Shown piece after piece: positions 45,601 through 54,099 of a DNA stretch of 64,000 nucleotides. The translations under genes and the position numbers were made by a program. The stretch's first letter is position 1, and each line of letters starts with the position of its first letter. Source of the DNA: an uncultured Candidatus Poseidoniales archaeon (lineage in GTDB: Archaea; Thermoplasmatota; Poseidoniia; Poseidoniales; Poseidoniaceae); the NCBI GenBank assembly GCA_905182715.1, contig CAJJCP010000014.1, positions 1-64,000 on the forward strand, read 5' to 3'. The notes below the pieces were generated by a model. The model was not told where the DNA came from. It made no database searches and saw only the letters and a list, made by a program, of their open reading frames with translations.

Positions 45601-47730
45601 GCAGTAATGCCGGGGCCAGTGAGGTCGGTAGAATTCAGACGAGTGTAGAGGATTTCTTCATCTGCTGTTGCGTTTCCTGAATCAACCCAAGCGATGTGAA
45701 TGTTGTTCTGATCATCGGTCAGTAGAGCAGGGAACACAGAGTTGCCACCGTATGGGCGGTTGCCTGGGAGTCCAGCGTTTGTTTCGACGTTTGAAATTGG
45801 AGTGTCTTGGATTTTCTTAATTGCGTAAGTGGAAAGCCCTTGATCTGCTCCATCCCAAGCACCTGCGCCTTGCAAGCGGAGTTTGGTATAGTAGACTTCG
45901 TAGTTGACGCCCTTTTCGAAACCATAGTTTCGGCCGTCCATCCAAGCAATGTGAGTGTTACCTTTCATGTCCACGCCAATCGAAGGGTGGAAGGAATAAG
46001 CGTCATCAATGGTCACTCGGGTGTCGTTGACGACGACAAGGTGTCCATCTGCGCCAGCACCGGTATCTTCAGCGTATGAACCACCAACGATTGAGTGGCC
46101 GGTTGCACCAGGCACCCATGTAGGGTCGTTGTTCATCTTGCCATAGGGATCAAGAACTGACATGTAGATCTCTCGAGAGTTGTTGGTCGAGATGTAGACC
46201 ATTGCTTCGACCAGAAGGGCCATTGCGTTGCTACCACCAGTGCCTGATGGGAATTCGTAGGCTTGTCCGCCGGAATCTGAACTGCGGAGAGTGTTACCTG
46301 GGCAGTTACGGGTTGAAGTTGAAACAACACTGTTCGGGCATTGAACCAAGTCCATGAAGTGAGATTGAATGTTTCCAGCGCCACCGTAGCCTTGGCCGTA
46401 GAGTCCGACTGGAATGACACCTGCGGTAATACAGTTATCGTGAGCCTCTTCAATAGAAGTCAAATCATCTGCTTGCTGCGACGGGTCACCGTCTTTTGGC
46501 CCTTCATCGGAAACTGGAATGACAATCTTGGTTGCATTCGGGTTCCACTTGTGGTCATCTTGAGTTGGAGGATTGCCTGGAACGTTACCAGATGCGTCTT
46601 TCCAAGACAAACAAGCCCAGTTACTTCCAGGTCCCCAATCTTCACCAGAGTATCCGGAATAGGTGTTGCCGTTGTAAACAGTACCTGGCAACTTGCGTAT
46701 TCCACCAGAGTCGTCACCTGGGAATTGCCCGAGAGCGAGTTGTTCGAGGGCCTGCGTTTTGGTTATATCCCGCACAGTTACCGGAACTTGCTGCACTCGG
46801 GAGGGTGTTTCCAAGGCCGTAAATTGTTTCGTAAACGGTCATGTTTGCAGTTTCGAGCATTGGCTTAATTCCTTGGAAATATCCGCCGGCGGCGAAGTTT
46901 CCACCGTAAACCACTGTGCAAATATCTGCCCATTCGGAATACATCGAACCTGAAGTGTCGACAATAAAGTTCAATTCTACCTTGCCACCTCGGGTATCAT
47001 CCCAAGCGATTTGAACGTAATCGTTCGCATCGACAACGATGTCAGGGTGTCCTTTGTGCCCAATGATCGGTGTAAGCAATGTGTCATCGAAGTTGGTGAT
47101 GACGGAGCCTGAGCTGAGATCAGGGCTGAGCATGGAGTAGTAGATTTGAGGTTGATTGAAGAAACGACCGAGTTCATCATAGGAATCTTCCCAAGCAATG
47201 TGGACGCCGCCTTGGCTGTCAATATCTATTGCTGGCCAATCTCGGTTTTGGGCACGGCTCGACACAACATGGTCGTTGATTGCAGAGAGTGTTCCGTCGT
47301 CAGAAGCGGACCCATCCATTGCCGCCGCCCAAGGATTGAGGACAGTATAGACGATCTTGTGTTGGCCCGACTTGTCGGCCCAAACCACGTGCACTTTGTC
47401 ATTTTCATCGACGACCATATCAGGGTGCCAAATCTTGTGAAGCCCTGGATTTGTGATTTGAGTGGTGTCAATCAATGTCTCGCCTCGTGGAGAAATCATT
47501 GAATAGTAAAGATGGAGGTTGTTTCGTGCCCAAACGACGTGGACGTTTCCTTCGCTGTCAGAACCGACTGCAGTTTGTGTATCTGCGGAAGTTCCACCGT
47601 CAACGATTTGAATCGCATCGGTGATGACAACAGTATTTGCTGTGGCGGTAAGAGTTGTCAAGAACAACGTCGAGAGGACGGAGAGCAACATAATCGATAC
47701 AAGGCTGACTGACTTTATTTTTTGACCCAT
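42642..47730 (-). pseudogene. Giant surface protein: beta-propeller with nested VWA domain, Ig-like repeats, CARDB, C-terminal anchor (one frameshift)
   Basis: Two frames join into about 1,690 residues. From ATG 47730 come a signal peptide (VSLVSIMLLSVLSTLF) and at least four propeller-like repeats of the form HVVWxD...YYS. A VWA domain with a complete MIDAS (FIVDTSGSMYSEW) then starts. At the T-run near 46757-46765 the frame changes and the VWA domain continues (TQALEQLALGQFP, ATKIVIPVSDEGPKDGD). Further propeller repeats follow (GNTHIAWMDGRN, NNIHIAWVDSGN, SGAHIAWSDTN), then about eight beta-sandwich repeats of NEW3/CARDB type (VVLQNNGNTHATDIEIVLCE). A last helix (ALPFAVILLTLALFGVVYLV) has a basic tail. 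Probable adhesin or S-layer-associated protein. A single-base error explains the break. Confidence 0.82.
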
Positions 47731-47777
47731 AAATACACATCCAAGGTGATACTGAAAAAAAGCACACACTCATGCTA

Positions 47778-47785
47778 CTTAATAG
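47778..47785 (-). promoter_or_regulatory. TATA-like element upstream of the giant surface protein
   Basis: On the minus strand CTATTAAG lies about 50 bases before the ATG at 47730, within GCTA-CTTAA-TAGC, a small inverted repeat. The spacing predicts a leader of about 25 bases. Function inferred from position. Confidence 0.33.
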
Positions 47786-47839
47786 CAACTCTTTCAAGTC
47801 ATTTTTTAGATTCGGAAACAAAGTGCCGGAATCGAGGCA

Positions 47840-48487
47840 TTAAGCCCATTCTGAAGGATCAAAACCAGAGCCAAAGGACATCTTTTCATCGAATTCGATT
47901 TCGTGATGTGTCGACTGGTCCGGGCCTTCGTTTGACACTGGAGAAATATCTTTTCCTTCCTGTTTCGCTTTCACCCAATCATCGACCGGTCCGGGCTTTC
48001 CTACGCCGGGGCCATGCGTGAATTTGATTTCATGGATTATTCCAAGCTTTGCGAGCCATAATTTCCTGAGAGTGTGCATAAATTCATTTTTGGTTAAGCC
48101 ATCAAACCAAAGAGGTAAACTCACATTAAAGGCTTGAAGGGGTCCGATTTTTTGGTCTCCTTGATGGCCCATGTGAATTCCCCAATCGACACTTGTGCGT
48201 ATCAATTGAAGACGGACGTCGTGAATCCATTCCAGCCATGTATCGTTATCCTCTTTCATATGAGTCGCCATTTCTTTTTGTTGGCCTTCATCAACTCGAG
48301 TCATACTGGATACAGCAACGAGGTCTCGTCCTTTAGGAATGACGACAGCGAACATGTGGCCTTGAGGGCCCTGAGGGTAGCGAATGAGCAGATGGATTTC
48401 TGCACGCGGATCTTTTTGCTCTTTTGCAACAAGTCGTTCTTGTTCGACCCATTTACGGATTTTGAGAATCACTTCCTCACTCGCCAT
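47840..48487 (-). CDS. DUF2299-like protein
   Basis: A 215-residue soluble protein. The order of elements resembles the archaeal family DUF2299: a first helix (ILKIRKWVEQERLVAKEQK), a two-strand sheet (AEIHLLIRYPQGPQGHMFAV), VSSMTRVDE, a helix with WLEWIHDVRLQLIRTSVDWG and the closing FDGLTKNEFMHTLRKLWLAK. The last 55 residues are an acidic tail. The fold may be chaperone-like, but function is unknown. MASEEVILKIRKW at 48487 is the likely start; the frame opens at 48502. It is followed on the same strand by the giant surface protein. Confidence 0.65.
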   Translation of the reverse strand: MASEEVILKIRKWVEQERLVAKEQKDPRAEIHLLIRYPQGPQGHMFAVVIPKGRDLVAVSSMTRVDEGQQKEMATHMKEDNDTWLEWIHDVRLQLIRTSVDWGIHMGHQGDQKIGPLQAFNVSLPLWFDGLTKNEFMHTLRKLWLAKLGIIHEIKFTHGPGVGKPGPVDDWVKAKQEGKDISPVSNEGPDQSTHHEIEFDEKMSFGSGFDPSEWA

Positions 48488-48535
48488 GATTAGCGGAAGC
48501 ACTCCTCTCGTTTGAAGAACACCCTTTTTGAAAAC

Positions 48536-48755
48536 TTACAGTTTATCCATCTCAGCATGAAGGTTGTTCAATGCTCCGCGGAGATTTTGACGATTCGTTT
48601 TACCCAATTTCAAACGGCGAAGCGCACGTCGGAAGTCACACCAATCATCCCATAACAAAGTCGATGTTCTTCCACTGAGCCAAAAACAGGGTAGAGAGCG
48701 CTATGAGGAATGTACCCATTGCTGCAGTCACATGAAGAGAAGAAGAACCGTACAT
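48536..48755 (-). pseudogene. Short single-helix membrane protein, apparently frameshifted
   Basis: On the minus strand MYGSSSLHVTAAMGTFLIAL begins at 48755 and gives one hydrophobic helix (to about FLAQWKNIDF). At about 48650 the sense appears to pass to another frame, LWDDWCDFRRALRRLKLGKT, and on to the stop at 48536-48538 (RGALNNLHAEMDKL). Together this is about 72 residues. Each half reads as protein, but neither is long, so the call is tentative. The upstream limit is set by a stop just before 48781. Without this gene the 300 bases here would be empty. Confidence 0.42.
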
Positions 48756-48805
48756 TGCATGCCAATCAAAACCGATAACGATTCAACGAGTCATGATACA
48801 TGTGT

Positions 48806-50080
48806 TCAATTCCTAATGCTCCCGAGTGCCATGAAAGGCCAGAACATCAAAGAGCCAAACATTGCTGCGAGAAACTGGTAAGAAGTTCGGGCGTCGATGC
48901 CTTCATCGGTTGAATCTCCGAAGAGTCGTCCGATTGCAATCTGAGGGGTAAAACAAAACAGGAACATTGGCAATAAAGCCAACAAAAAGGGTAATCTTAC
49001 CAGTTTCTGCACAATCTGCAGAGGGCGGGCTTTGCGTAAATCAGTCGCTGATGCATTGAGGTCTCGGCCATCTAATTGTCGTGCTTGCAATAACCCTGAT
49101 ACCGCTTTAGCAGGCTTGATGACTGGACTTATGATGACGGGTAGTTCGGAATTGTCTATTCTTTTTTCATCGGAAAATGAGGGTTGTAACAAGGTCCGGA
49201 AAGCTCGTGCAGCTTCGACTTCTTGCCTCCATGAAAGAAGAGGTAGGTTGGTCCTTCGCGACTCGACATGCCCCAAAATATGAAGGGCGCTGTTTTCATC
49301 CCAATCACTCGTGTTTGGAGTCATTGGCGTGAGTTGGAGTCGTAAAGCATCTCGGAGAGCAAAGACATTCTCAGCCGCAGGCTCAACCCAATTTCCTTTG
49401 GATACTGCTTCGACGAGGTCGTCCGGGATGTCTTCCGCTTGAATGGAGTGAGGGGGGCCGTATTCAACCCACACATCTGTTCGGAAAAGGTCGCGTCTCC
49501 TGAAATGTAAGCCGGTTGGGATCACTGATGGAATAGGTTTACCCTCCGATTTCGCAATAGCTGCAGCGGCAAAAACAGTACGGAATGGTCCTGTTCTAAA
49601 GCGCAACATGGAGGATTCATTGTGACTGGTGCCTTCGGGGAACAGCACACATCCGAAACCTGCTGAAATTCCTCGAGCCAGCATCAGGAGAGACCGGCCG
49701 TTAATTTGCGTCGCTTCTTCTTCACTGCAGCCGCCTCGTAGAAGTTCCGCTTTACGGACGACAGGTTGTACTGCCAATTTCCGAGTCCACCACCCAAGAA
49801 GTGGCCGAGTTACCAAATCATGACGTCCGCCCATTACGAAATTATTCGGGTGTTTAAGTACAATTTGAAGTGGGTCCATGAGGCCGTTTGTGTGCCATGC
49901 ACAACAGAGATTACCGCGGTCAAGAGGAAGGGTCTCGGCCCCTGTCACCTCACTGGTTCGGAACTGGACTGCAAGGATTCGGCGAGCAATCCAAAAAGCA
50001 ATGTTCGACCAAAAAAAGGAACCTGGAGTATTGCCTTCGAAAGATGGCATTGGTGTCGATAACAACTTATCCATTTTCAT
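48806..50080 (-). CDS. Glycerol(-3-)phosphate acyltransferase, PlsC/Gat1-like
   Basis: A 424-residue LPLAT-superfamily acyltransferase. Block I is AWHTNGLMDP (His and Asp five residues apart, as in the yeast Gat1 group) and block III is VLFPEGTSHNESSMLRFRTG. A block IV-like IPTGLHFRRRDLF follows, and one or two hydrophobic helices lie near the C terminus (FLLALLPMFLFCFTPQIAIG, and LAAMFGSLMFWPFMAL). The EGTSH...RFRTG form is typical of enzymes that acylate glycerol-3-phosphate or dihydroxyacetone phosphate. Such an enzyme is unexpected in an archaeon with only isoprenoid ether lipids. The start is Met 50080 or 50074. No other lipid gene is adjacent. Confidence 0.88.
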   Translation of the reverse strand: MKMDKLLSTPMPSFEGNTPGSFFWSNIAFWIARRILAVQFRTSEVTGAETLPLDRGNLCCAWHTNGLMDPLQIVLKHPNNFVMGGRHDLVTRPLLGWWTRKLAVQPVVRKAELLRGGCSEEEATQINGRSLLMLARGISAGFGCVLFPEGTSHNESSMLRFRTGPFRTVFAAAAIAKSEGKPIPSVIPTGLHFRRRDLFRTDVWVEYGPPHSIQAEDIPDDLVEAVSKGNWVEPAAENVFALRDALRLQLTPMTPNTSDWDENSALHILGHVESRRTNLPLLSWRQEVEAARAFRTLLQPSFSDEKRIDNSELPVIISPVIKPAKAVSGLLQARQLDGRDLNASATDLRKARPLQIVQKLVRLPFLLALLPMFLFCFTPQIAIGRLFGDSTDEGIDARTSYQFLAAMFGSLMFWPFMALGSIRN

Positions 50081-50155
50081 CTTCGTCGCCGACTTTGAGA
50101 GTATTGGTAAATCTTCACCGTGATGGTCTGTAGTCGTTGATTCTTGTGAATGTCG

Positions 50156-50596
50156 TCAAAGTATCACCTCTTGAAGAGTCGTAGAAAGGATGCGTAAGGC
50201 GTCTTGGTCTGCTGCCTCTCCCATCGGCGGGGCGTGTGGCCACATAGCCTGCAAGGTAGAGCCGCCATCGCCAGAATGCCGAGGAATGACGTGTGCATGA
50301 ACATGCGGGACTTCTTGCCCTGCCAATGGACCGTCGTGGATGCATACGGTGAAATCTTCTGTTTCAAAATGCTTGGAAAGGATATGCTGTACTTCAACTA
50401 CACCGGCAAAGAAAGCGTCTCGCGAAGATGGAGAAAGATCAGAAAGGCGTTGAACGCTTTGCTTTGGAATGACCAGTGTGTGACCGTCTCGGCGCGGAAA
50501 GATGTCTAAGAATGCGTACCACAATTCATCTTCAGCAACTTTGTGAGAAGGAAGGCTTCCATCTACGATTCGGTCGAACAAGGTGGGCTCGGCCAT
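50156..50596 (-). CDS. HIT-family nucleotide hydrolase/transferase
   Basis: A 146-residue histidine-triad protein. The active site HVHAHVIPR (HxHxHxx) is followed by a helical tail with WPHAPPMGEAADQD. The N-terminal part FDRIVDGSLPSHKVAED and FLDIFPRRDGHTLVIPK is standard for the Fhit/HINT superfamily. It probably hydrolyses AMP-linked or dinucleoside polyphosphate substrates. The frame opens at 50614; MAEPTLFDRIVDG at 50596 matches family starts. It lies 57 bases after the SdhA-like gene, transcribed in the same direction. Confidence 0.92.
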   Translation of the reverse strand: MAEPTLFDRIVDGSLPSHKVAEDELWYAFLDIFPRRDGHTLVIPKQSVQRLSDLSPSSRDAFFAGVVEVQHILSKHFETEDFTVCIHDGPLAGQEVPHVHAHVIPRHSGDGGSTLQAMWPHAPPMGEAADQDALRILSTTLQEVIL

Positions 50597-50653
50597 GACC
50601 TTGCTAAATGGCATCCCTTTTCAGTAGTTCACCAAAATTTGAACGATTTCGAA

Positions 50654-52324
50654 TTATTGGGGTGGTAAAATCCAATTCCCAGTCTTGCTCTTACGTAGAG
50701 CCAATGTTTTCACATCCCCAGTTTGGTTGACGGTGTAGTGCGTTAAGTGTTCGTCGGTTGATTCTGCAAAGTCATCACGATGATGGCAACCACGAGATTC
50801 GCTTCGGGCGAGGGCTGCTTGTGCAGAAGCGAGTGTGAGGCGAGCCGATGCCTGGGCACGTGCGATTTCAACAATGTTTGTGTTTGCAATCAAAGACGAT
50901 TGGTCGGCATGAATAGATTCTGCAAGAATTCCTGCAGATTCTAATGCTTCAATGGCCGATTCAAGTCCCGCTGCATTACGGCTGTAACCGAGGGTGCTTT
51001 GGACTGTGTCTCGGATTTTCGAAACAACGTGGCCTACACGTACAACGCCTTCTTCATCATGGTCTGAGACAGCAGCGTGGTCAGCTTGGGCAGATTGTTC
51101 TGCCTCGTGAGCGAGGTGTGCATTGGAAAACTTGCGCTTTTGAACCCATGCGCCTGCGTGTATACCAGCGGCTGCGCCGCCGAGTAGAGCATCGAGCATT
51201 TGGTTACCCGGCAAAAGGTCTGCACCATGGAATCCTGAGCAAGATGCGTCGCCGGCCGCATATAGCCCAGTGAACCAACGAGACCAAGATGAGAGAATCG
51301 CACGACCGGATTCATCGACAGATACGCCGCCGAGTGTTGCATATGGGCGGACCTCTATAGCAATAGTTTGCCGTGCCAAATCGACGCCAGTTCGTTGTTT
51401 AACGCTGCGGAACACTGCCTTCCACCACTTGGAAGAGTCGCCCAAATTTCGGGCATCGAGGACCGGTTGGAAGGCTTTTGAAACAGAGTGGCACATTGCA
51501 TCTAATCCACCTTCGCCGATTTCCAAATCATTCCCATTCGCCTCGTGTAATGTTGCGCCATCATGAAGAAGGCCAAGTGGCAAAATCATGTTCGTATCTT
51601 TAATTCCGAGAGGCGTGTGAGCAATGAATTCTAAATCACGCAGGGAAACTCCAGCGCGGAGTGCGAGATCAAGACCGAGGCCAACTGCTCCATGACTGAA
51701 GGCCCCTTCGAATCCTCCATCTGCAAGTATGACTGCTTTGGCTTGCAATGCCACGATTCGCCCATTGACGAGATCGACTACCGTCATCCCACTTACCGAT
51801 TGATTGGTATGAATCAAAGAAAGAGGGAGGTGGTCGCCACGGCGTATGACGCCGTGGCGCATGCATTGCTCTTCGAGAACTTGTTGGATTTCACGACCAG
51901 TTGCATCACCTGCATCTGTGTTACGAGTCATGCCATGCCCAGGGGCTTTTCGAGCCAATGGTATTCCGTGTGAATCGCGACGGAAATTTACGCCCCAGCG
52001 CTCAAGTAAATCGACTTGACGTGTTGCATCTGCAGTTCGCGATGCGACAATGTCTTGGTCGTTCAAGTATGCACCTGCTCGAATCGTATCTTCACGGTGA
52101 CCGCGATTATTGGATTCTTGAAGTGGTGCTGCGAGGCCGTCCTGAGCGAGGTGAGTGTCGCTACCAAGTGCATTCACAGAAAGAACGAGAGTTGTAGCTC
52201 CTTGCTTTGCAGCCTCTGCTGCTGAACGGAGGGCCGCGGGCCCGTCGCCTAGTACGATGACATCCCATGCTTCCAAGGTCCCACATCCGGTAATTTCACC
52301 CAAGTGCACACCATCCATAAGCAA
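50654..52324 (-). CDS. Divergent FAD-dependent dehydrogenase of the SdhA/FrdA/NadB family
   Basis: A 556-residue flavoprotein. The FAD-binding N terminus is VIVLGDGPAALRSAAEAAKQ, a variant of GxGxxG. Active-site-like residues occur around HGMTRNTDAGDATGREIQQV and EFIAHTPLGI. The FAD-closing motif is YATLGGVSVDESGRAI, then GLYAAGDASCSGFHGADLLP and GNQMLDALLGG. The C-terminal helical domain carries ARSESRGCHHRDDF, matching SdhA. Key stretches are altered (ADLLPGNQM for the usual ANRLGGNSL), and no iron-sulfur or membrane subunit gene is adjacent. It could be a genuine SdhA, or an L-aspartate oxidase relative feeding NAD synthesis. The start is at 52324 or Met 52318. Confidence 0.8.
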   Translation of the reverse strand: MLMDGVHLGEITGCGTLEAWDVIVLGDGPAALRSAAEAAKQGATTLVLSVNALGSDTHLAQDGLAAPLQESNNRGHREDTIRAGAYLNDQDIVASRTADATRQVDLLERWGVNFRRDSHGIPLARKAPGHGMTRNTDAGDATGREIQQVLEEQCMRHGVIRRGDHLPLSLIHTNQSVSGMTVVDLVNGRIVALQAKAVILADGGFEGAFSHGAVGLGLDLALRAGVSLRDLEFIAHTPLGIKDTNMILPLGLLHDGATLHEANGNDLEIGEGGLDAMCHSVSKAFQPVLDARNLGDSSKWWKAVFRSVKQRTGVDLARQTIAIEVRPYATLGGVSVDESGRAILSSWSRWFTGLYAAGDASCSGFHGADLLPGNQMLDALLGGAAAGIHAGAWVQKRKFSNAHLAHEAEQSAQADHAAVSDHDEEGVVRVGHVVSKIRDTVQSTLGYSRNAAGLESAIEALESAGILAESIHADQSSLIANTNIVEIARAQASARLTLASAQAALARSESRGCHHRDDFAESTDEHLTHYTVNQTGDVKTLALRKSKTGNWILPPQ

Positions 52325-52377
52325 CGCGCTTAGGCGACCTCCGCAAATAGATGCAAAGAAAGGAAGATGAAATGGTA

Positions 52378-52960
52378 TCAGTTCGTAACTTCGTCACCAA
52401 AAAGAAGCTTTGGTAAAGGCAACTCACCATGGCGTCGAGCGACCTCTAGTTTTCGGATTCTGTTTTGAGTTTGACTCCCTGCACTTCGTCGAATCATTGT
52501 TCGAATCACTTGAGATTCCAATACAATTCCATCATCATCTCGGAGAATAACTTGGACGTCGAGCAGGGCCATTGAAACTTCTTGGCCATGCCACGCCGAT
52601 CCAAAGAACAACACCTCGCTCGAGATATCGAGGCATCCAATCGAGGGCATCATCATCCGTCGGATGTGAGAGCAGAACTGAACTTTCAGGCGGAGGGCAT
52701 GCACTCAATTCGAAACGATGGTCGCGCGATTCAGGTTCACCGTTAGGCGTTAGAACTTCAACCCTGACATGCCGAGATTCGAATGTTTGATTGTTGAGCA
52801 CAATGAACAGATTGCCTGAGCCTTCGTAACAATTTTCTTCCAACGCCACATCCATTCTCCATTCTGCACGAAGCATAGGAGGAGTGCCTGCGAGGAGGTC
52901 GTTTTGTAACCGGTCAAGCAAGCAGAAATGCTTCCGGTTGCCATCCCCTCGAATGTGCAA
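52378..52960 (-). pseudogene. Hypothetical protein split by one frameshift
   Basis: The first frame, from 52960 (or a Met at 52876), reads MDVALEENCYEGSGNLFIVL and PTDDDALDWMPRYLERGVVL. Near 52605 the sense shifts to LFFGSAWHGQEVSMALLDVQ and continues to LPLPKLLFGDEVTN at 52378. The joined length is about 193 residues, with a beta-rich middle and a basic C-terminal helix. Both halves are protein-like and the match at the join is smooth. No family recognised. It overlaps the upstream membrane-protein gene by up to 47 bases, so it is probably translated from the same mRNA. Confidence 0.55.
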
Positions 52961-53936
52961 GAAGGCGTTGAATTGTCCTCCAATTGAAACGTGCCTCGTT
53001 GTTGAGAAGGAGAGATTTAAAACGTTTTTCGATGATGAAGGATTTTAATTCATCATGCGCTTTTTCGGTACTCAATTCCTGCTCCAAGTGAAGGTGCAGA
53101 ATGTAGAGCAGGCGTTCGAGTGATTGTTTGGTGATGTGGCCTGGAATCAAAGCTTTTCGGAACTCTTTTTGCCATGCCTCCCATTCTAAAAAAAGGTCAG
53201 GGTCGAGGTGAGCAACCAGCAAATCTCCTAAGACGCTGCCTAATTGTGTCGGGTGGTGAGTTGGGGCATGGAAAACGATCGAAGGGAACGGGTCGCCAAG
53301 TTGACGGATAAATCCGTAAGAAAAAATGCCGTGGAAGGATTGAGCAATTCCAAGTGTCATCGCCACGAGAAGAGCGAGGTTCCATGCAAGAGAATTCGAA
53401 GTAACTGCCGAAGCAAGTATGAGCAGCGTCACTGTTGAGGCCGAAAGCAATCCCAATACAGCGTTGTTTCGGCGTTGGTCGCTCAGACTTTCAATAATTC
53501 TGTCCATTCCAGGTTGGGCCCGCAATACGTGCGTTTTACCTCCTGAAACTCCGCCTTGTTCTCGGAGAGAAATCCGGGCTTGCATAGCTCGCCATGCAGA
53601 TTCTCCAGCAATAACCGTAGGGCCGGCAGAAAGGAGAGCAAATGGAATTAAGATGAAAATGAAACCATTAGCGGATTCAATTAATGGCGAATAAAGTACA
53701 CTCACAAAAGCGAACATTGCGAGGACAAAACCATTCAATGTTCTCCAAATCATGAGAAGAGGGTTCCGAGCAATACGCCCCGCTAGAAGGCGCCGATGCT
53801 CAAGTACTGCCCATTGTTTCCGGGTATTTTCAATGGGGTCTTCTGAATATTCAAACCCTTCACCATAGGGGTCCGGGAGAGGGATATACGCCTCAGAACT
53901 GGTTGCGCTCCCCTTGCCTGAAGTCATGATGCTCAT
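52914..53936 (-). CDS. Membrane protein, unknown function
   Basis: A 340-residue protein with a 60-residue cytoplasmic N terminus, two helices at about 62-105 (GFVLAMFAFVSVLYSPLI; FIFILIPFALLSAGPTVI), a basic loop of about 50 residues and two more at about 160-205. A cytoplasmic helical domain of about 130 residues ends the protein. The layout, paired helices flanking a charged loop, is that of an unassigned integral membrane protein. Not recognised. It is first of a four-gene minus-strand string (then the frameshifted gene, the SdhA-like gene and HIT). Confidence 0.7.
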   Translation of the reverse strand: MSIMTSGKGSATSSEAYIPLPDPYGEGFEYSEDPIENTRKQWAVLEHRRLLAGRIARNPLLMIWRTLNGFVLAMFAFVSVLYSPLIESANGFIFILIPFALLSAGPTVIAGESAWRAMQARISLREQGGVSGGKTHVLRAQPGMDRIIESLSDQRRNNAVLGLLSASTVTLLILASAVTSNSLAWNLALLVAMTLGIAQSFHGIFSYGFIRQLGDPFPSIVFHAPTHHPTQLGSVLGDLLVAHLDPDLFLEWEAWQKEFRKALIPGHITKQSLERLLYILHLHLEQELSTEKAHDELKSFIIEKRFKSLLLNNEARFNWRTIQRLLAHSRGWQPEAFLLA

Positions 53937-54003
53937 GCAGAGACGCGGGGTCTTTCGATTTGGCTGTTGCCTTCAAACACGGCAAGGTATGAATGAAAAT
54001 GTA

Positions 54004-54077
54004 CGGGCGTGCCAGGATTTGAACCCGGGATCTTCGGCTTAGGAGGCCAACGCATTATCCAGCTGTGCTACACGCCC
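54004..54077 (-). tRNA. tRNA-Arg (anticodon CCU)
   Basis: On the minus strand a complete cloverleaf is seen. The acceptor stem GGGCGTG/CACGCCC is followed by discriminator G. The D arm comes next. The anticodon stem TTGGC/GCCGA encloses loop CTCCTAA (anticodon CCT). The T arm has GGTTCAAATCC. No intron and no encoded CCA. It reads AGG codons. It lies 23 bases downstream of the RFC-like gene on the same strand, with little room for its own promoter, so co-transcription is possible. Confidence 0.95.
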
Positions 54078-54099
54078 AACCGGCCCAGTGGACTGAGTG

